From Lachnospiraceae bacterium (GTDB lineage: Bacteria; Bacillota_A; Clostridia; Lachnospirales; Lachnospiraceae): DNA of 64,000 nucleotides. Position numbers and translations under genes: made by a program. Where the stretch lies: the NCBI GenBank assembly GCA_017482005.1, contig JAFUOI010000001.1:62001-126000 (forward strand), written 5' to 3'. Below are positions 33,251 through 41,814 of the stretch, piece by piece. Below the pieces are notes generated by a model, which was given only the letters and a program-made list of their open reading frames with translations, was not told the origin of the DNA and ran no database searches. How positions within the stretch are numbered: the first letter of the stretch is position 1; each line of letters starts with the position of its first letter.

Positions 33251-36241
33251 ATGAGAAAGAACTTTTTGAACAGCAAACGTTTTTTAGCAATGCTTTTAAT
33301 CCTGACACTTGTGTTTGGGCAGACAGGAGTTGTATCGGCAGTATCTGTGTCGGACAATTCGATTGATCAAAACACGATTTCGGCTAATACAATCGAAGAG
33401 ATAGAGCCGGAAGGGGCATACAACGGAAAACCGTCTAAGGTAATCGGACTGAAAGGAGATTATTCTTCGGAGGTGCAGATTCGTTGGACGAATCTTACGA
33501 CAGAAAATAAACTTACCGCTTCTGACGGAAGAGAGATTCAAATCGGATACCAGATTGAGGAAAACGGAAATGTTCTCGGTGTTGGTATAAAGTCGGCAGA
33601 CGGAAAGTATTGGATATGGGATGACAATAGCTACGAATCCGGTGTTCTCCTTAACATAGGGCAGAGCGTGTCTTATCGTGTCAGAGGCTTATATTATACG
33701 ATAAATGAGGATGTAGTTCCGAACCAATATAATGTACAGTCAGTGGGAGAATGGTCAGAAAAATATACATATAAGAGAGTAGCGGACAAGGCGGTGACTG
33801 TTGTTTCCGGAGTGAAAGTGCAAGGTAAGGCGCAAGGAACTTCAAAGTATATCAAGGCAACATGGAATACAGTACCGGAGGCGACAGCATATGAATGCCA
33901 GATGCTTAAAAGCGATGCGCCGCTTACGGGTCTTACGGCTGCAACATGGGATGAATTCTGGAACAGAAGCGGATCCACATACAACAATTTCAGGACGAAG
34001 TATCCAAGTGCTTCTTTGGATTATGACGGAGATAACGTTTATGAACCGTACTGGGAGTACGATTTTGATGAGTCCTGCCGTTATTACTATGTGCGCGTGA
34101 GAGCATATACAAGTATCGAAGGATACACGGGTACGGCAACTTACTCGGCTCCGGCATCCTGTGATGCGGTAGCACTTATGCAGACAAAGGCACCGAAGGT
34201 AGAGGATTTTAAAGTACAGTACGGGGATGGAAATACAAGTGTTAAGCTGACATGGAAGCCGGTAAATCAATATGTATATGTTTATGTATATGAGGCTTCA
34301 AAGTTTCCACAGCACTATTATTATGATTTGTTAAACGCAAGAGGCAAGAAAGGCGGAAAAGGCCGGACATATTCCTATAGCAGTCAGATGGATGAGGGAC
34401 TTAAAAATATAATTGATAAGAAGGTAGACTCCTACTCATTTAGCGGAAGCGCCGGTGAAGGAGATTTAACCGAGTTTCTGGAACCGGGCAAGAAATACTA
34501 TTTTGTGGCACATACTTATAATGACACTTATGAAAATACGGACAGAACGGCGATCTTTACCGTAGATGGGATAGCTTATACTAAGTATGCAGACGTAAGT
34601 CCGGCATCGGCAGTTGTCAGTGCGACCAAAAAACTCGACAAACCATGGGTATCTGCAGGAGCGGATAAGACGAAAATTACAATAACCATGGAAGAGGTAG
34701 ATAAAATGACTACCGGATTTGAGATTTATCGTAAGTCCGGAAAGAAATATAAAAAGATTGCAACAACAACAGATAGGATATATGTTGACAGCAAGCTGAA
34801 GACGGGTACGAAATATCAATATAAAGTACGTGCCTACTATTACAATAAAAATACCAAGAAAAAAGTGTACAGCGGTTACGTCTATGTGACGGGAGAAACG
34901 ACAACAGTCAAGTCCATCAATATGATTGTCAAGCACAAGAGTAAAACGAGTGTGACTTTAAAATGGACGAAGGTAACAGGTGCAACGAAGTATGAGATTT
35001 ACAGAACAACTATGGATAGCGGAAATCCATTTGAATATTCGAAATCAAACAGCGCAGATAAGAAAGCAAAATATGTAGCTGTCGATGATAAGTATGAGCT
35101 CATTAAGACAATCAGCAAAGCGTCAACGACTTCGTATACAGACAAAGGCTTAACACAAGGGGGATCTTACAAATATCGTATTGTAGCGTACTATAAAGTA
35201 GGTAAGAAGACAGCGTATGTAGCAGATGAAGCCAGTGTGGAAATGGCTCTTGCGGCGCCTTCGATGAAAACTTCACTGAGCGGAACAACTGCAAAATATA
35301 CGTGGGATAAGAATAAGTTTGCGTCCAAGTATGAGATTAAATATATCGTTTACGACAAATATACAAATGCAACAAGTGACTGGATAAAGAAATCTACCAC
35401 AAAGACGAGCATCAGTATCAAAAATGTTCCGGATGGCGGATATGTAATAGCGCGGATCCGTGCCGTTTCCAAGTCCAAAAAATATTCAGAATGGTCATAT
35501 GATACGAGAATATACAATGGTCTTTCTGTTCCGAAGAATATCAAAGCAAAGAATGTTACCAAGAAAAATACATTGGGACAGAAAGTCAGTGCAGTGAAGA
35601 TTACATGGAAAAAAGTCAGCGGTGCAAAGTATTATAAAGTTTATCGTTCAACGAAACGCGGATATTATGACAAGGATACACAGCAGTACCAGGTGGATAC
35701 CGGATGGAACTCCACTACGCAGCTGATTGCAAAGGAGAGTAATACAGATGAGACAAATAATGTGGTTTATTATGACCAATATTATGGTGAGCAAGGATCC
35801 GTTGTCGGAACAACTGCATATGACTATGCAAAACTTGACACCGGCGTAACATATTATTACTTTGTGGTTGCATTCGGGGAGAAGGGAACTAATACATATT
35901 CCACATTTAAGTGCGACGACTCTGCTTACGGTTCCGGTAAGCCTGCAAACGTAACTTACAAAGGAACCATTACAATCAGCAGTATTAAAAATTCTAAAAA
36001 AGGTCAGGCTGTTGTAAAATGGAATAAGATGTCCGGAACGAAGAAGTACTACGTATACCGTTCAACGAAGAAGAGCAGCGGCTATAAATTAATCGGATCG
36101 ACAAAGAAGACGAGTTATACCGATAAGAAAGTGAAAAAAGGAAAAACCTATTACTACAAGATTGTAGCAAAGGGTACAAACGGATTAAAGGCTGATTTTA
36201 ATGTAACATCTTCTGTTAAGAAGATTAAAATTAAAAAGTAA
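33251..36241 (+). CDS. Large secreted fibronectin III repeat protein
   Basis: 996 residues. The ATG at 33251 has GGGAG at 33239-33243; a GTG at 33230 is less well placed. The signal peptide (LAMLLILTLVFGQTGVVSA) is followed by SVSDNSIDQNTISANT. About six to seven fibronectin III-like units follow, each with the W..v..A..YeiYr...g.Y..i.....TsYtDk....G..Y.Y.V.ay pattern (for example KLTWKPVNQY, GFEIYRKSGKKYKKI, YEIYRT, YKVYRSTKRG, YYVYRSTKKSSGYKLI). It ends in a Lys-rich tail and has no sortase motif. Probably a surface or matrix protein that binds wall or host glycans. Monocistronic with promoter and terminator. Confidence 0.87.
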   Translation: MRKNFLNSKRFLAMLLILTLVFGQTGVVSAVSVSDNSIDQNTISANTIEEIEPEGAYNGKPSKVIGLKGDYSSEVQIRWTNLTTENKLTASDGREIQIGYQIEENGNVLGVGIKSADGKYWIWDDNSYESGVLLNIGQSVSYRVRGLYYTINEDVVPNQYNVQSVGEWSEKYTYKRVADKAVTVVSGVKVQGKAQGTSKYIKATWNTVPEATAYECQMLKSDAPLTGLTAATWDEFWNRSGSTYNNFRTKYPSASLDYDGDNVYEPYWEYDFDESCRYYYVRVRAYTSIEGYTGTATYSAPASCDAVALMQTKAPKVEDFKVQYGDGNTSVKLTWKPVNQYVYVYVYEASKFPQHYYYDLLNARGKKGGKGRTYSYSSQMDEGLKNIIDKKVDSYSFSGSAGEGDLTEFLEPGKKYYFVAHTYNDTYENTDRTAIFTVDGIAYTKYADVSPASAVVSATKKLDKPWVSAGADKTKITITMEEVDKMTTGFEIYRKSGKKYKKIATTTDRIYVDSKLKTGTKYQYKVRAYYYNKNTKKKVYSGYVYVTGETTTVKSINMIVKHKSKTSVTLKWTKVTGATKYEIYRTTMDSGNPFEYSKSNSADKKAKYVAVDDKYELIKTISKASTTSYTDKGLTQGGSYKYRIVAYYKVGKKTAYVADEASVEMALAAPSMKTSLSGTTAKYTWDKNKFASKYEIKYIVYDKYTNATSDWIKKSTTKTSISIKNVPDGGYVIARIRAVSKSKKYSEWSYDTRIYNGLSVPKNIKAKNVTKKNTLGQKVSAVKITWKKVSGAKYYKVYRSTKRGYYDKDTQQYQVDTGWNSTTQLIAKESNTDETNNVVYYDQYYGEQGSVVGTTAYDYAKLDTGVTYYYFVVAFGEKGTNTYSTFKCDDSAYGSGKPANVTYKGTITISSIKNSKKGQAVVKWNKMSGTKKYYVYRSTKKSSGYKLIGSTKKTSYTDKKVKKGKTYYYKIVAKGTNGLKADFNVTSSVKKIKIKK

Positions 36242-36256
36242 TACGAGAAAAACAAG

Positions 36257-36292
36257 AAACTGCTCCTGTGCATTGCGCAGGGGTAGTTTTTT
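36257..36292 (+). terminator. Terminator after the large fibronectin III gene
   Basis: AAACTGCTCCTG (36257-36268) pairs with CAGGGGTAGTTT (36278-36289) with two wobble pairs, then T. Confidence 0.8.
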
Positions 36293-36356
36293 GTTGTGTT
36301 TCCAATCGGCTGCGGATATAATAATATAATAAAGCGAAAAGAAAGGTTTGTATGTC

Positions 36357-37085
36357 ATGGCGTGTATTAAGAAAACGAGAACTCTTCGTGCATATTTGAT
36401 AAAATTTGCAATCCGATTATGCATTTTTATCGGTGTTTTCGCGTTGTATATTACAAACAAGACTTTGATGTTCAAACTTATGACCCAGCCGGTCATGATG
36501 GGGATTACTCCGATTCATGTACTTTGGTTTATTTTTATGGTCATGATGATCCGTCACATTTTCCCGACAGAGACGCTTTCCATGGCATTCCGTAAAGCGG
36601 AGAAAAAGAAATACGACGAAGTGACCGATTATTCTCCCCGGGAGCTTTTGGAGTTTGTCAAAGACCAAAATGCCCGTGGCTGGATTGTCATGCTGATCTG
36701 GCTGATTTTTAATGCTATATTCGGTGTTTTGTATTTGAATGGCATTATGGATGAGGCGGATCTTCTGATGCTGACCGTGTTTTACTTTTTGAGTGACTAT
36801 ATCTGCATTTTGTTTTTCTGTCCGTTCCAGAGCTTTATTATGAAAAACAGATGTTGTGTAAATTGCCGGATTTATGATTGGGGACATTTTATGATGTTTA
36901 CCCCGATGTTATTTATCCGCAATTTTTACAGCTGGAGCCTGTTTTTTACGGCTTGTATTGTTTTGATTAAGTGGGAAGTAATCTATGCGCGTCATCCGGA
37001 ACGTTTCTTTTACGGATCCAACAAAAATCTTCAGTGTGCAAACTGCAAGGACAAGATATGCCAGCTGAAGAAAGTGATAAAGTGA
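36357..37085 (+). CDS. Membrane protein of unknown function with Cys pairs
   Basis: 242 residues from the ATG at 36357 (GAAAGG 10 bp upstream). Five or so membrane segments: ~20-38, 50-70, 108-128, 140-160 and 180-200. Cysteine motifs are CCVNC near residue 165 and CANCKDKIC near the C-terminus. The latter could bind a metal or cluster on the cytoplasmic side. Not recognised. It precedes a phosphoesterase gene by 41 bp on the same strand, so the two may be co-transcribed. Confidence 0.75.
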   Translation: MACIKKTRTLRAYLIKFAIRLCIFIGVFALYITNKTLMFKLMTQPVMMGITPIHVLWFIFMVMMIRHIFPTETLSMAFRKAEKKKYDEVTDYSPRELLEFVKDQNARGWIVMLIWLIFNAIFGVLYLNGIMDEADLLMLTVFYFLSDYICILFFCPFQSFIMKNRCCVNCRIYDWGHFMMFTPMLFIRNFYSWSLFFTACIVLIKWEVIYARHPERFFYGSNKNLQCANCKDKICQLKKVIK

Positions 37086-37126
37086 GAGAAGGGTTTGGGG
37101 TATTGTGTTTTAAATGGGGTGGCACT

Positions 37127-37861
37127 ATGAAAATTGCTGTGATTTCCGACACTCATAATTTGCTTCGGGAGGAAGTCGGGGAACAACTGAAAACGTGTGA
37201 TCTGATTCTTCATGCCGGTGACATTTGTTCGCCGGATGTTTATGATGCACTTGTTTGTATGGGTAAGCCTATGCTGATTGTAAGGGGAAACAATGACGGG
37301 AAGTGGGCGAAAGAGAAGAAAATTCCGGATGTAGTAAATACAGCGTTCCTGGTTCCGGGAGATGAGACTCTGAAGACGGGACAGGACAGATTAAATCTTT
37401 TCATGGTGCATGACAGAAGAGATATTCCGAAGACGGTTTTAGCGGATGGTGGAGGATATGATCTGGTTGTTTTCGGACATTCGCACAAATACGAGTCGTT
37501 TTGTGTCGGAAAAACCCTTTTTGTAAATCCGGGAAGTTGCGGTCCTGTGAGATTCCGATTACCGGTATCGATGGCGGTAGTGGAAGTACCGGTGTCTGCA
37601 GCCATTGACTCAGATGTGATTAAAGTGCATCAAATTAATTTGACCGAAGCAAAGCAAAACTCAGAAGAACGTGAGGTATCGCCCGGCGAGATGAAAATGC
37701 TTGTCATGCGTGTGGTGAAAGACATTAAACATAACAAAAGTGCAGAGTATATTGCAAAAAAGCACAAAATCAGCTTGGAACTTTCGGAGCAGATTTGTCG
37801 TCTTTATCTGACGCACCCGGGAGTGACGGTAGACGGGATTTTGGGAAAGATGGGGATGTGA
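37127..37861 (+). CDS. YfcE/MJ0936-type metallophosphoesterase with C-terminal helical extension
   Basis: 244 residues from the ATG at 37127; a longer open frame upstream lies in the previous gene. The metal-binding motifs are complete: SDTHN (residues ~7-11), HAGDIC, GNND, FMVHD and GHSHK, then NPGSCGPVRF. The family hydrolyses phosphodiesters, often in nucleotide or lipid metabolism. The last ~65 residues (EMKMLVMRVVKDIKHNKSAE, ISLELSEQICRLYLTHPGV) are an extra helical domain resembling a small HTH seen in other clostridial proteins. Its 3' end overlaps the antisense toxin gene by 92 bp. Confidence 0.88.
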   Translation: MKIAVISDTHNLLREEVGEQLKTCDLILHAGDICSPDVYDALVCMGKPMLIVRGNNDGKWAKEKKIPDVVNTAFLVPGDETLKTGQDRLNLFMVHDRRDIPKTVLADGGGYDLVVFGHSHKYESFCVGKTLFVNPGSCGPVRFRLPVSMAVVEVPVSAAIDSDVIKVHQINLTEAKQNSEEREVSPGEMKMLVMRVVKDIKHNKSAEYIAKKHKISLELSEQICRLYLTHPGVTVDGILGKMGM

Positions 37862-38333
37862 GTGAGAGCTGCGAGTGGAAGTAAGGAAGAGTAGAAAACT
37901 GATACCTTCTTTTGAATTCTTGTGGGTGTAACATATGCGAACCGTTTAAGTGATTCATATAGTCTTCAACATAAGATAGTGCCTGACGTTTGATGAAAGT
38001 GAAATGTCGTTTCATCTCCAGGAATTCATCCTTGTCTATATACCCTTGTTTGTTATCTAAATATTCTGTTTTCGAGATGATAACAATTTTTGAATAGTCC
38101 AAACCGGATTTGTTTTTTTGTGCACGTATAGAATGTTTGAAATGAAATGCATATTTGTGTTTTATGTTCGAACGGAAAGGGATGCAAATAAAAAAATCAT
38201 AGTGTGTTTGAAACAGCAGGCAAGTATATTGCCTGTTTTCTTTTTGCTCTAATTCCGTAAATGGGGGATTAGGATAATCAGAGTAAAAACGAGGCGATAG
38301 TTTAATAATTTGATAGTCATTTTCGGGTAACAT
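37770..38333 (-). CDS. TenpN-like type III toxin (endoribonuclease)
   Basis: 187 residues, RBS AAGGAGGT (38338-38345). The sequence has the features I associate with TenpIN toxins: IIKLSPRFYSDYPNPPFTEL at the start, FFICIPFRSNIKHKYAF, SGLDYSKIVII, IDKDEFLEMK, and the near-terminal LHPQEFKRRYQFSTLPYFHS. These toxins cleave cellular RNA and are neutralised by a repeat RNA encoded just upstream, which is present here. After FHSQL there are ~30 extra Ser/Pro/Lys-rich residues that overlap antisense with the phosphoesterase 3' end, suggesting that the natural stop was lost when the module inserted. The core looks intact, so the system is probably active. Confidence 0.8.
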   Translation of the reverse strand: MLPENDYQIIKLSPRFYSDYPNPPFTELEQKENRQYTCLLFQTHYDFFICIPFRSNIKHKYAFHFKHSIRAQKNKSGLDYSKIVIISKTEYLDNKQGYIDKDEFLEMKRHFTFIKRQALSYVEDYMNHLNGSHMLHPQEFKRRYQFSTLPYFHSQLSLTSPSFPKSRLPSLPGASDKDDKSAPKVPS

Positions 38334-38349
38334 GAATACCTCCTTAAAA

Positions 38350-38522
38350 TAAAAAGAGAGATTGAAAACTCAATCTCTCTGAAATATCTTCATTCCGGTT
38401 AGTTTTATTTTAGCGTCCTGTCAGAACCGTCACAGGACTCATCGCATCGGTTAGTTTTATTTTAGCGTCCTGTCAGAACCGTCACAGGACTCATTTGAAT
38501 GAAGGAGGATATTCGCATCCTC
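38350..38522 (-). ncRNA. TenpI-like type III antitoxin RNA, two pseudoknot repeats
   Basis: The minus-strand transcript starts near 38522, contains two identical 47-nt repeats 52 nt apart, and ends in a terminator (AGAGAGATTG with CAATCTCTCT, plus-strand 38355-38380) just before the toxin RBS. On the minus strand each repeat has a 7-bp stem GTCCTGT/ACAGGAC with the 10-nt loop GACGGTTCTG. The loop CGGTT is complementary to AACCG at the 3' end of the same repeat, giving an H-type pseudoknot as in characterised type III antitoxins. The terminator allows most transcripts to stop as antitoxin while a minority read into the toxin gene. All of this is read from the sequence; neutralisation is inferred. 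Confidence 0.8.
38396..38494 (-). repeat. Two perfect 47-bp antitoxin repeats
   Basis: Copies at 38396-38442 and 38448-38494 are identical, separated by CGCAT. They begin (plus strand) CGGTTAGTTTTATTTTAGCG and end CACAGGACTCAT. Confidence 0.95.
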
Positions 38523-38528
38523 AATAAT

Positions 38529-38557
38529 ATAATACTCAAAAAGAGAGAATTAAGCAA
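38529..38557 (-). promoter_or_regulatory. Promoter of the TenpIN-like locus
   Basis: On the minus strand TTGCTT (38557-38552) and TATTAT (38534-38529) are 17 bp apart, just upstream of the antitoxin repeats. Confidence 0.75.
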
Positions 38558-38687
38558 TATTTATTATTTTAATTTGGGAACATTTTGGGAGATAAAAAAT
38601 AGATGAGTTAAATTATGATTTTTTGATGACGTAAATATATCATATAAATTTTAAGTACGCAAGGTAAAAAGTTTAAAGATAAAAAAA

Positions 38688-38759
38688 CGGGTTTACGATA
38701 TTGTGTTTTTGAGTGATAATGTAATTAAGTAATTTGCAGGTGATTTTAAGATTGTCCAA
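38688..38759 (+). pseudogene. Fragment of an Rpn-family nuclease gene
   Basis: This 72-bp stretch encodes RVYDIVFLSDNVIK, a stop, then FAGDFKIV, and is clearly homologous to the intact Rpn gene at 62672-63583 (RVYDIAFLSDNVIEKFTSDF). Only the fragment remains. Together with the toxin module it marks an insertion-prone junction before the glycan genes. The rest of the 38560-38805 gap holds no other feature I can support. Confidence 0.75.
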
Positions 38760-38805
38760 AGCGATTGATACATATTAAGAAGAGATGAGGAAAAGGAAGC
38801 CCGTT

Positions 38806-40191
38806 ATGAGAAAAACACAAAAAGACTCAATCACAGAGCTTATCCGTTTGTTAAGAAGAGCGCAGGAGCATGTAGGAAGACTGCTATCGCAGCAGGAGCA
38901 TGCATCTGTGCTTGATTTGTTGCAACAATGTCAACAGGGAGCCATTCAAATCGGAACAATCATCGAAGATGCAGAAGGGGAAGGTTTTCCGACTGTCAGA
39001 CGGCTGGAAGAATACTGTGAACTTGTTTTTCGGGTGTTTGAGATGGTGCAGAGCTACATGGAGAATGCGGACAAAGTGGCAAATGCCGGCCCGGATGCAG
39101 ATGTGATTTGCAGCACAATGGATAGGCTCCTTGCAGAAATAGAGGAGAACATCCAAAGAGAGATTCCGGTACGCAAAGAGGTTGTTTTTCTTCCGTATAA
39201 GGCGTCCATGTGGGATTCCCTGGAGAGTGTGTGGATGGCGGCAGATGCGGATCCGGAATGCGATGCGTATGTAGTCCCGATTCCTTATTTTGATAAAAAT
39301 CCGGATGGTACAGCAAGGGAGATGCACTACGAGGGAGATTTGTTTCCGGAGGGTGTACCGATTACAGATTATAATACTTATGATTTTGAATCCCGCAGAC
39401 CGGATATGATTTTTATACACAATCCTTATGACGAATCTAATTATGTGACAAGTGTACACCCGTTTTTTTATTCTAAAAATCTGAAGCAGTATACGGATTG
39501 TCTGGTGTATATTCCGTATTTTGTTTTGGCGGAGGTCGAACCGGAGAATAAAAAAGAGATCGAAAATATTAAACATTTCATGCAGGTCCCGGGAGTGCTG
39601 CACGCCCATAAAGTAATCGTTCAGTCGGAAGCAATGCGACAGATTTACATCGAAGCCATGACGGAGCTGACGGGAGAAGAGACAAAGATTTATTGGGAAG
39701 AAAAAATACTCGGTCTCGGATCACCGAAGTTTGACAAGGTGACGAAAACAAAAAAAGAAGATGTGAAGGTTCCGGAGGAATGGTTAAATGTTATCCAAAA
39801 GCCAAATGGCCAGTGGAAAAAAATCATCTTCTATAACACCAGTGTCAGTGCACTTTTGGAAAATAAAGAAAAAATGCTTGATAAAATGCAGGATGTGTTC
39901 CGGATTTTTAAAGAAATGAAAGACGAAACCGCGCTTTTGTGGCGTCCTCATCCCCTGATTCAGGCAACTATTGAATCCATGCGTCCGCAGCTCTGGGAAG
40001 AGTATAAAAGGATTGTGGAAGAATACAAAGCAGAAGGTTGGGGAATCTATGATGACACTCCTGATATGAACCGGGCAATTACCCTCTGTGATGGATATTA
40101 CGGGGATGCCAGTTCGGTAGTGCAGCTATGTAAAGAGGTTGGAAAACCGGTGCTTCTGCAGGATGTAGATGTGTTAGAGACGGAGGGATGA
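38806..40191 (+). CDS. CDP-glycerol glycerophosphotransferase-like GT-B protein
   Basis: 461 residues from the ATG at 38806, which has AAGGAAG (38793-38799); an ATG at 38785 has poorer spacing. Residues 1-105 form a helical, coiled-coil-like region (ITELIRLLRRAQEHVGRLLS). A GT-B-like core follows (EVVFLPYKASMWDSLESVWM, DMIFIHNPYDESN, KIIFYNTSVSALL, LLWRPHPLIQATIES, GYYGDASSVVQLCKEVGKP). The last motifs match the CDP-glycerol glycerophosphotransferase (TagF/TagB) C-terminal half. It may transfer a polyol phosphate onto a wall or capsular glycan. It is followed one base later by a Rossmann-like gene. Confidence 0.75.
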   Translation: MRKTQKDSITELIRLLRRAQEHVGRLLSQQEHASVLDLLQQCQQGAIQIGTIIEDAEGEGFPTVRRLEEYCELVFRVFEMVQSYMENADKVANAGPDADVICSTMDRLLAEIEENIQREIPVRKEVVFLPYKASMWDSLESVWMAADADPECDAYVVPIPYFDKNPDGTAREMHYEGDLFPEGVPITDYNTYDFESRRPDMIFIHNPYDESNYVTSVHPFFYSKNLKQYTDCLVYIPYFVLAEVEPENKKEIENIKHFMQVPGVLHAHKVIVQSEAMRQIYIEAMTELTGEETKIYWEEKILGLGSPKFDKVTKTKKEDVKVPEEWLNVIQKPNGQWKKIIFYNTSVSALLENKEKMLDKMQDVFRIFKEMKDETALLWRPHPLIQATIESMRPQLWEEYKRIVEEYKAEGWGIYDDTPDMNRAITLCDGYYGDASSVVQLCKEVGKPVLLQDVDVLETEG

Positions 40192-40192
40192 T

Positions 40193-40600
40193 ATGGATTT
40201 ACAGGCGATGCTGAATGCCCTTCTTTTGTTAGAACATAATGGAAGGACGATAGATAAATTTTTTGAAGATAATGATGTGAAACACATTGCTCTATATGGG
40301 ATGGGCTTGTTGGGGTGCAGAGTGTATGAGCATCTATGTGAGACGGAAGTAGATGTGCTGTGTGCATTTGACCGTGATGCGGATCGTTTTTGTGAAGAGA
40401 ATGATATTAAAATTTTACCCCCGGATGAAATGTTGAGTTTGGAAAAGAAGCCGGAATTAATCGTCGTGACATCTTCCAATTTTTACTACGATATCAAAGA
40501 AGAGTGGGAAGAAAAGAGCGGGATTGATATGATATCTATCAGTGAGATTCTTGAGTACTGTATTGTGGGTGAGGATTTGGAAAGAGTGAAGAGGAAGTGA
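40193..40600 (+). CDS. Small Rossmann-like protein of the glycan locus
   Basis: 135 residues. After an N-terminal helix, residues ~30-115 form a compact nucleotide-binding-like fold: KHIALYGMGLLGCRVYEHL, VDVLCAFDRDADRF, PPDEMLSLEKKPELIVVTSSNFYYDI. The same domain, with the GxGxxG-like start and a late V.TS..YY.. motif, appears fused to other proteins in this window. It lies one base after the transferase-like gene, so the two likely act together. Function unknown; the domain may bind a sugar nucleotide or NAD(P). Confidence 0.75.
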   Translation: MDLQAMLNALLLLEHNGRTIDKFFEDNDVKHIALYGMGLLGCRVYEHLCETEVDVLCAFDRDADRFCEENDIKILPPDEMLSLEKKPELIVVTSSNFYYDIKEEWEEKSGIDMISISEILEYCIVGEDLERVKRK

Positions 40601-40614
40601 AATAGGATAATAAA

Positions 40615-40649
40615 AAAGAAGACCGGATGTTTCCATCCGGTCTCTTTTA
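40615..40649. terminator. Bidirectional terminator
   Basis: GACCGGATG (40621-40629) pairs perfectly with CATCCGGTC (40634-40642), flanked by A and T runs. Convergent genes on both sides. Confidence 0.9.
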
Positions 40650-40687
40650 TTGGTTTAATTAATTCTGGAGCAAGAGTAGATCATTTA

Positions 40688-41782
40688 TTAGTTTGCTGGG
40701 AATGTAACTGTGCCAGTAATAGTAGTTCCGTCTGTTAATCCAACAGAGAAGATCATTGTATCACCTGCATAGTAAACAGGGTAGTTAGCACCTAATGTAC
40801 CAACTAATGTACCACCATCTGCTTCAGTCCAATTATCTACATTCCAAGAAATGTTCTTAGGATCAAGTGCTACAGCAGTTGTGTTTGCATTAGTACCGCG
40901 TGTTGTCATCATTGAAACATTTGTGTTGGCTTCCGCTGTTAAACCTGAGATTGTAACAACGCCGGCAGGTGTAATGCTAACTGTAGGTCCGTCGGAATGT
41001 TTGTCAACAGACCATGTAAGATCTACGCTAGGAGCTGCAGTTTTAGCTGCTTCCCAATCTACTTCTGCATTTGTGTTACAAGAACCTGCTAAGCTGATGC
41101 TTGTTGCAGGGAATTCAGTAACATCATCTTTTAATTCAAATTTGTAACCGTCTTCTTCAGTATAAACTACTTCATAATCTTCTTCGTCTACTTTTGAAAC
41201 AGTTGCAGATGCTGTTGCGCCCTCAGCTGTGATAGCTGTTGTGCTGTCGCCTAATTTTACTGCAAGATACATACTTGTGTTTGTATCATCTGTGTAATCC
41301 TCAGCATCCTTAGGTACGATTGTGTATGTACCTGCTTCGTCAGATAAGTCTTTTAATTCTGCTTCAACATCAACATCAACATCGAAAGTACTCTTGTTTC
41401 TGATGATAAGAGAACTACTCTGGCTTGCGTAATCATCTGTAGAGTTTGCACTGATGGTATTGCCGGATACAACTGATTTGAAGAAAAGAGAAGCGCCTTC
41501 TTCAAAAGTAGTACCTACATCAAAAGCAGCAGCATCAGTTTCAGCGATAAGCTGCTGAGGGTCTAAGATGAAGTTGAAAATGTCGCTGTCTTCAGCAATT
41601 GTAGGAAGGGAAACGCAGAATACATCTTTGTCTACGATACCTTCGATTTCACCGCTACCGGAAGCGCTTCCTTCTGCAGGAGCTGTAGTAATGTCGCCGT
41701 CAGCTGCGAAAGCTGTCATCGGTGTAAGTGCTAACATGCACACCATCGTGAAAACGATGAATTTCTTAAAACTTTTTTTCAT
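40688..41782 (-). CDS. Secreted beta-rich surface protein with DPQQL domain
   Basis: 364 residues, RBS AAGGAGG. A signal peptide (FIVFTMVCMLALTPMTAFAA) precedes a domain of ~130 residues (VFCVSLPTIAEDSDIFNFILDPQQLI, SSSLIIRNKSTFDVDVDVEAEL). The same DPQQL plus N-K/N-S-x-FDV-x-V pattern ends the large anchored protein at 44334-46370. The C-terminal half is beta-rich with an Ig-like segment (SVSITPAGVVTISG-type strands, WNVDNWTEADGG). Cys-poor, Thr/Asp-rich, no LPXTG. It might be a fibre or surface-layer subunit. It follows the anchored protein gene by 32 bp, so they form a two-gene minus-strand operon. Confidence 0.75.
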   Translation of the reverse strand: MKKSFKKFIVFTMVCMLALTPMTAFAADGDITTAPAEGSASGSGEIEGIVDKDVFCVSLPTIAEDSDIFNFILDPQQLIAETDAAAFDVGTTFEEGASLFFKSVVSGNTISANSTDDYASQSSSLIIRNKSTFDVDVDVEAELKDLSDEAGTYTIVPKDAEDYTDDTNTSMYLAVKLGDSTTAITAEGATASATVSKVDEEDYEVVYTEEDGYKFELKDDVTEFPATSISLAGSCNTNAEVDWEAAKTAAPSVDLTWSVDKHSDGPTVSITPAGVVTISGLTAEANTNVSMMTTRGTNANTTAVALDPKNISWNVDNWTEADGGTLVGTLGANYPVYYAGDTMIFSVGLTDGTTITGTVTFPAN

Positions 41783-41814
41783 GCTAAATTCCTCCTTGAA
41801 TTTTAATTGGTCAC

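Noticed and set aside
36971..37126. N-terminal extension of the phosphoesterase
   Set aside because: The upstream codons lie within the preceding membrane-protein gene and the family starts at MKIAVISDTHN, so 37127 is used.
38396..38494. Hammerhead ribozyme
   Set aside because: On the minus strand GATGAGTCC and a paired GGAC look like a hammerhead core, but the first copy lacks the CUGAUGA start and both read GCTAAA instead of GAAA. The repeats fit a type III antitoxin much better.
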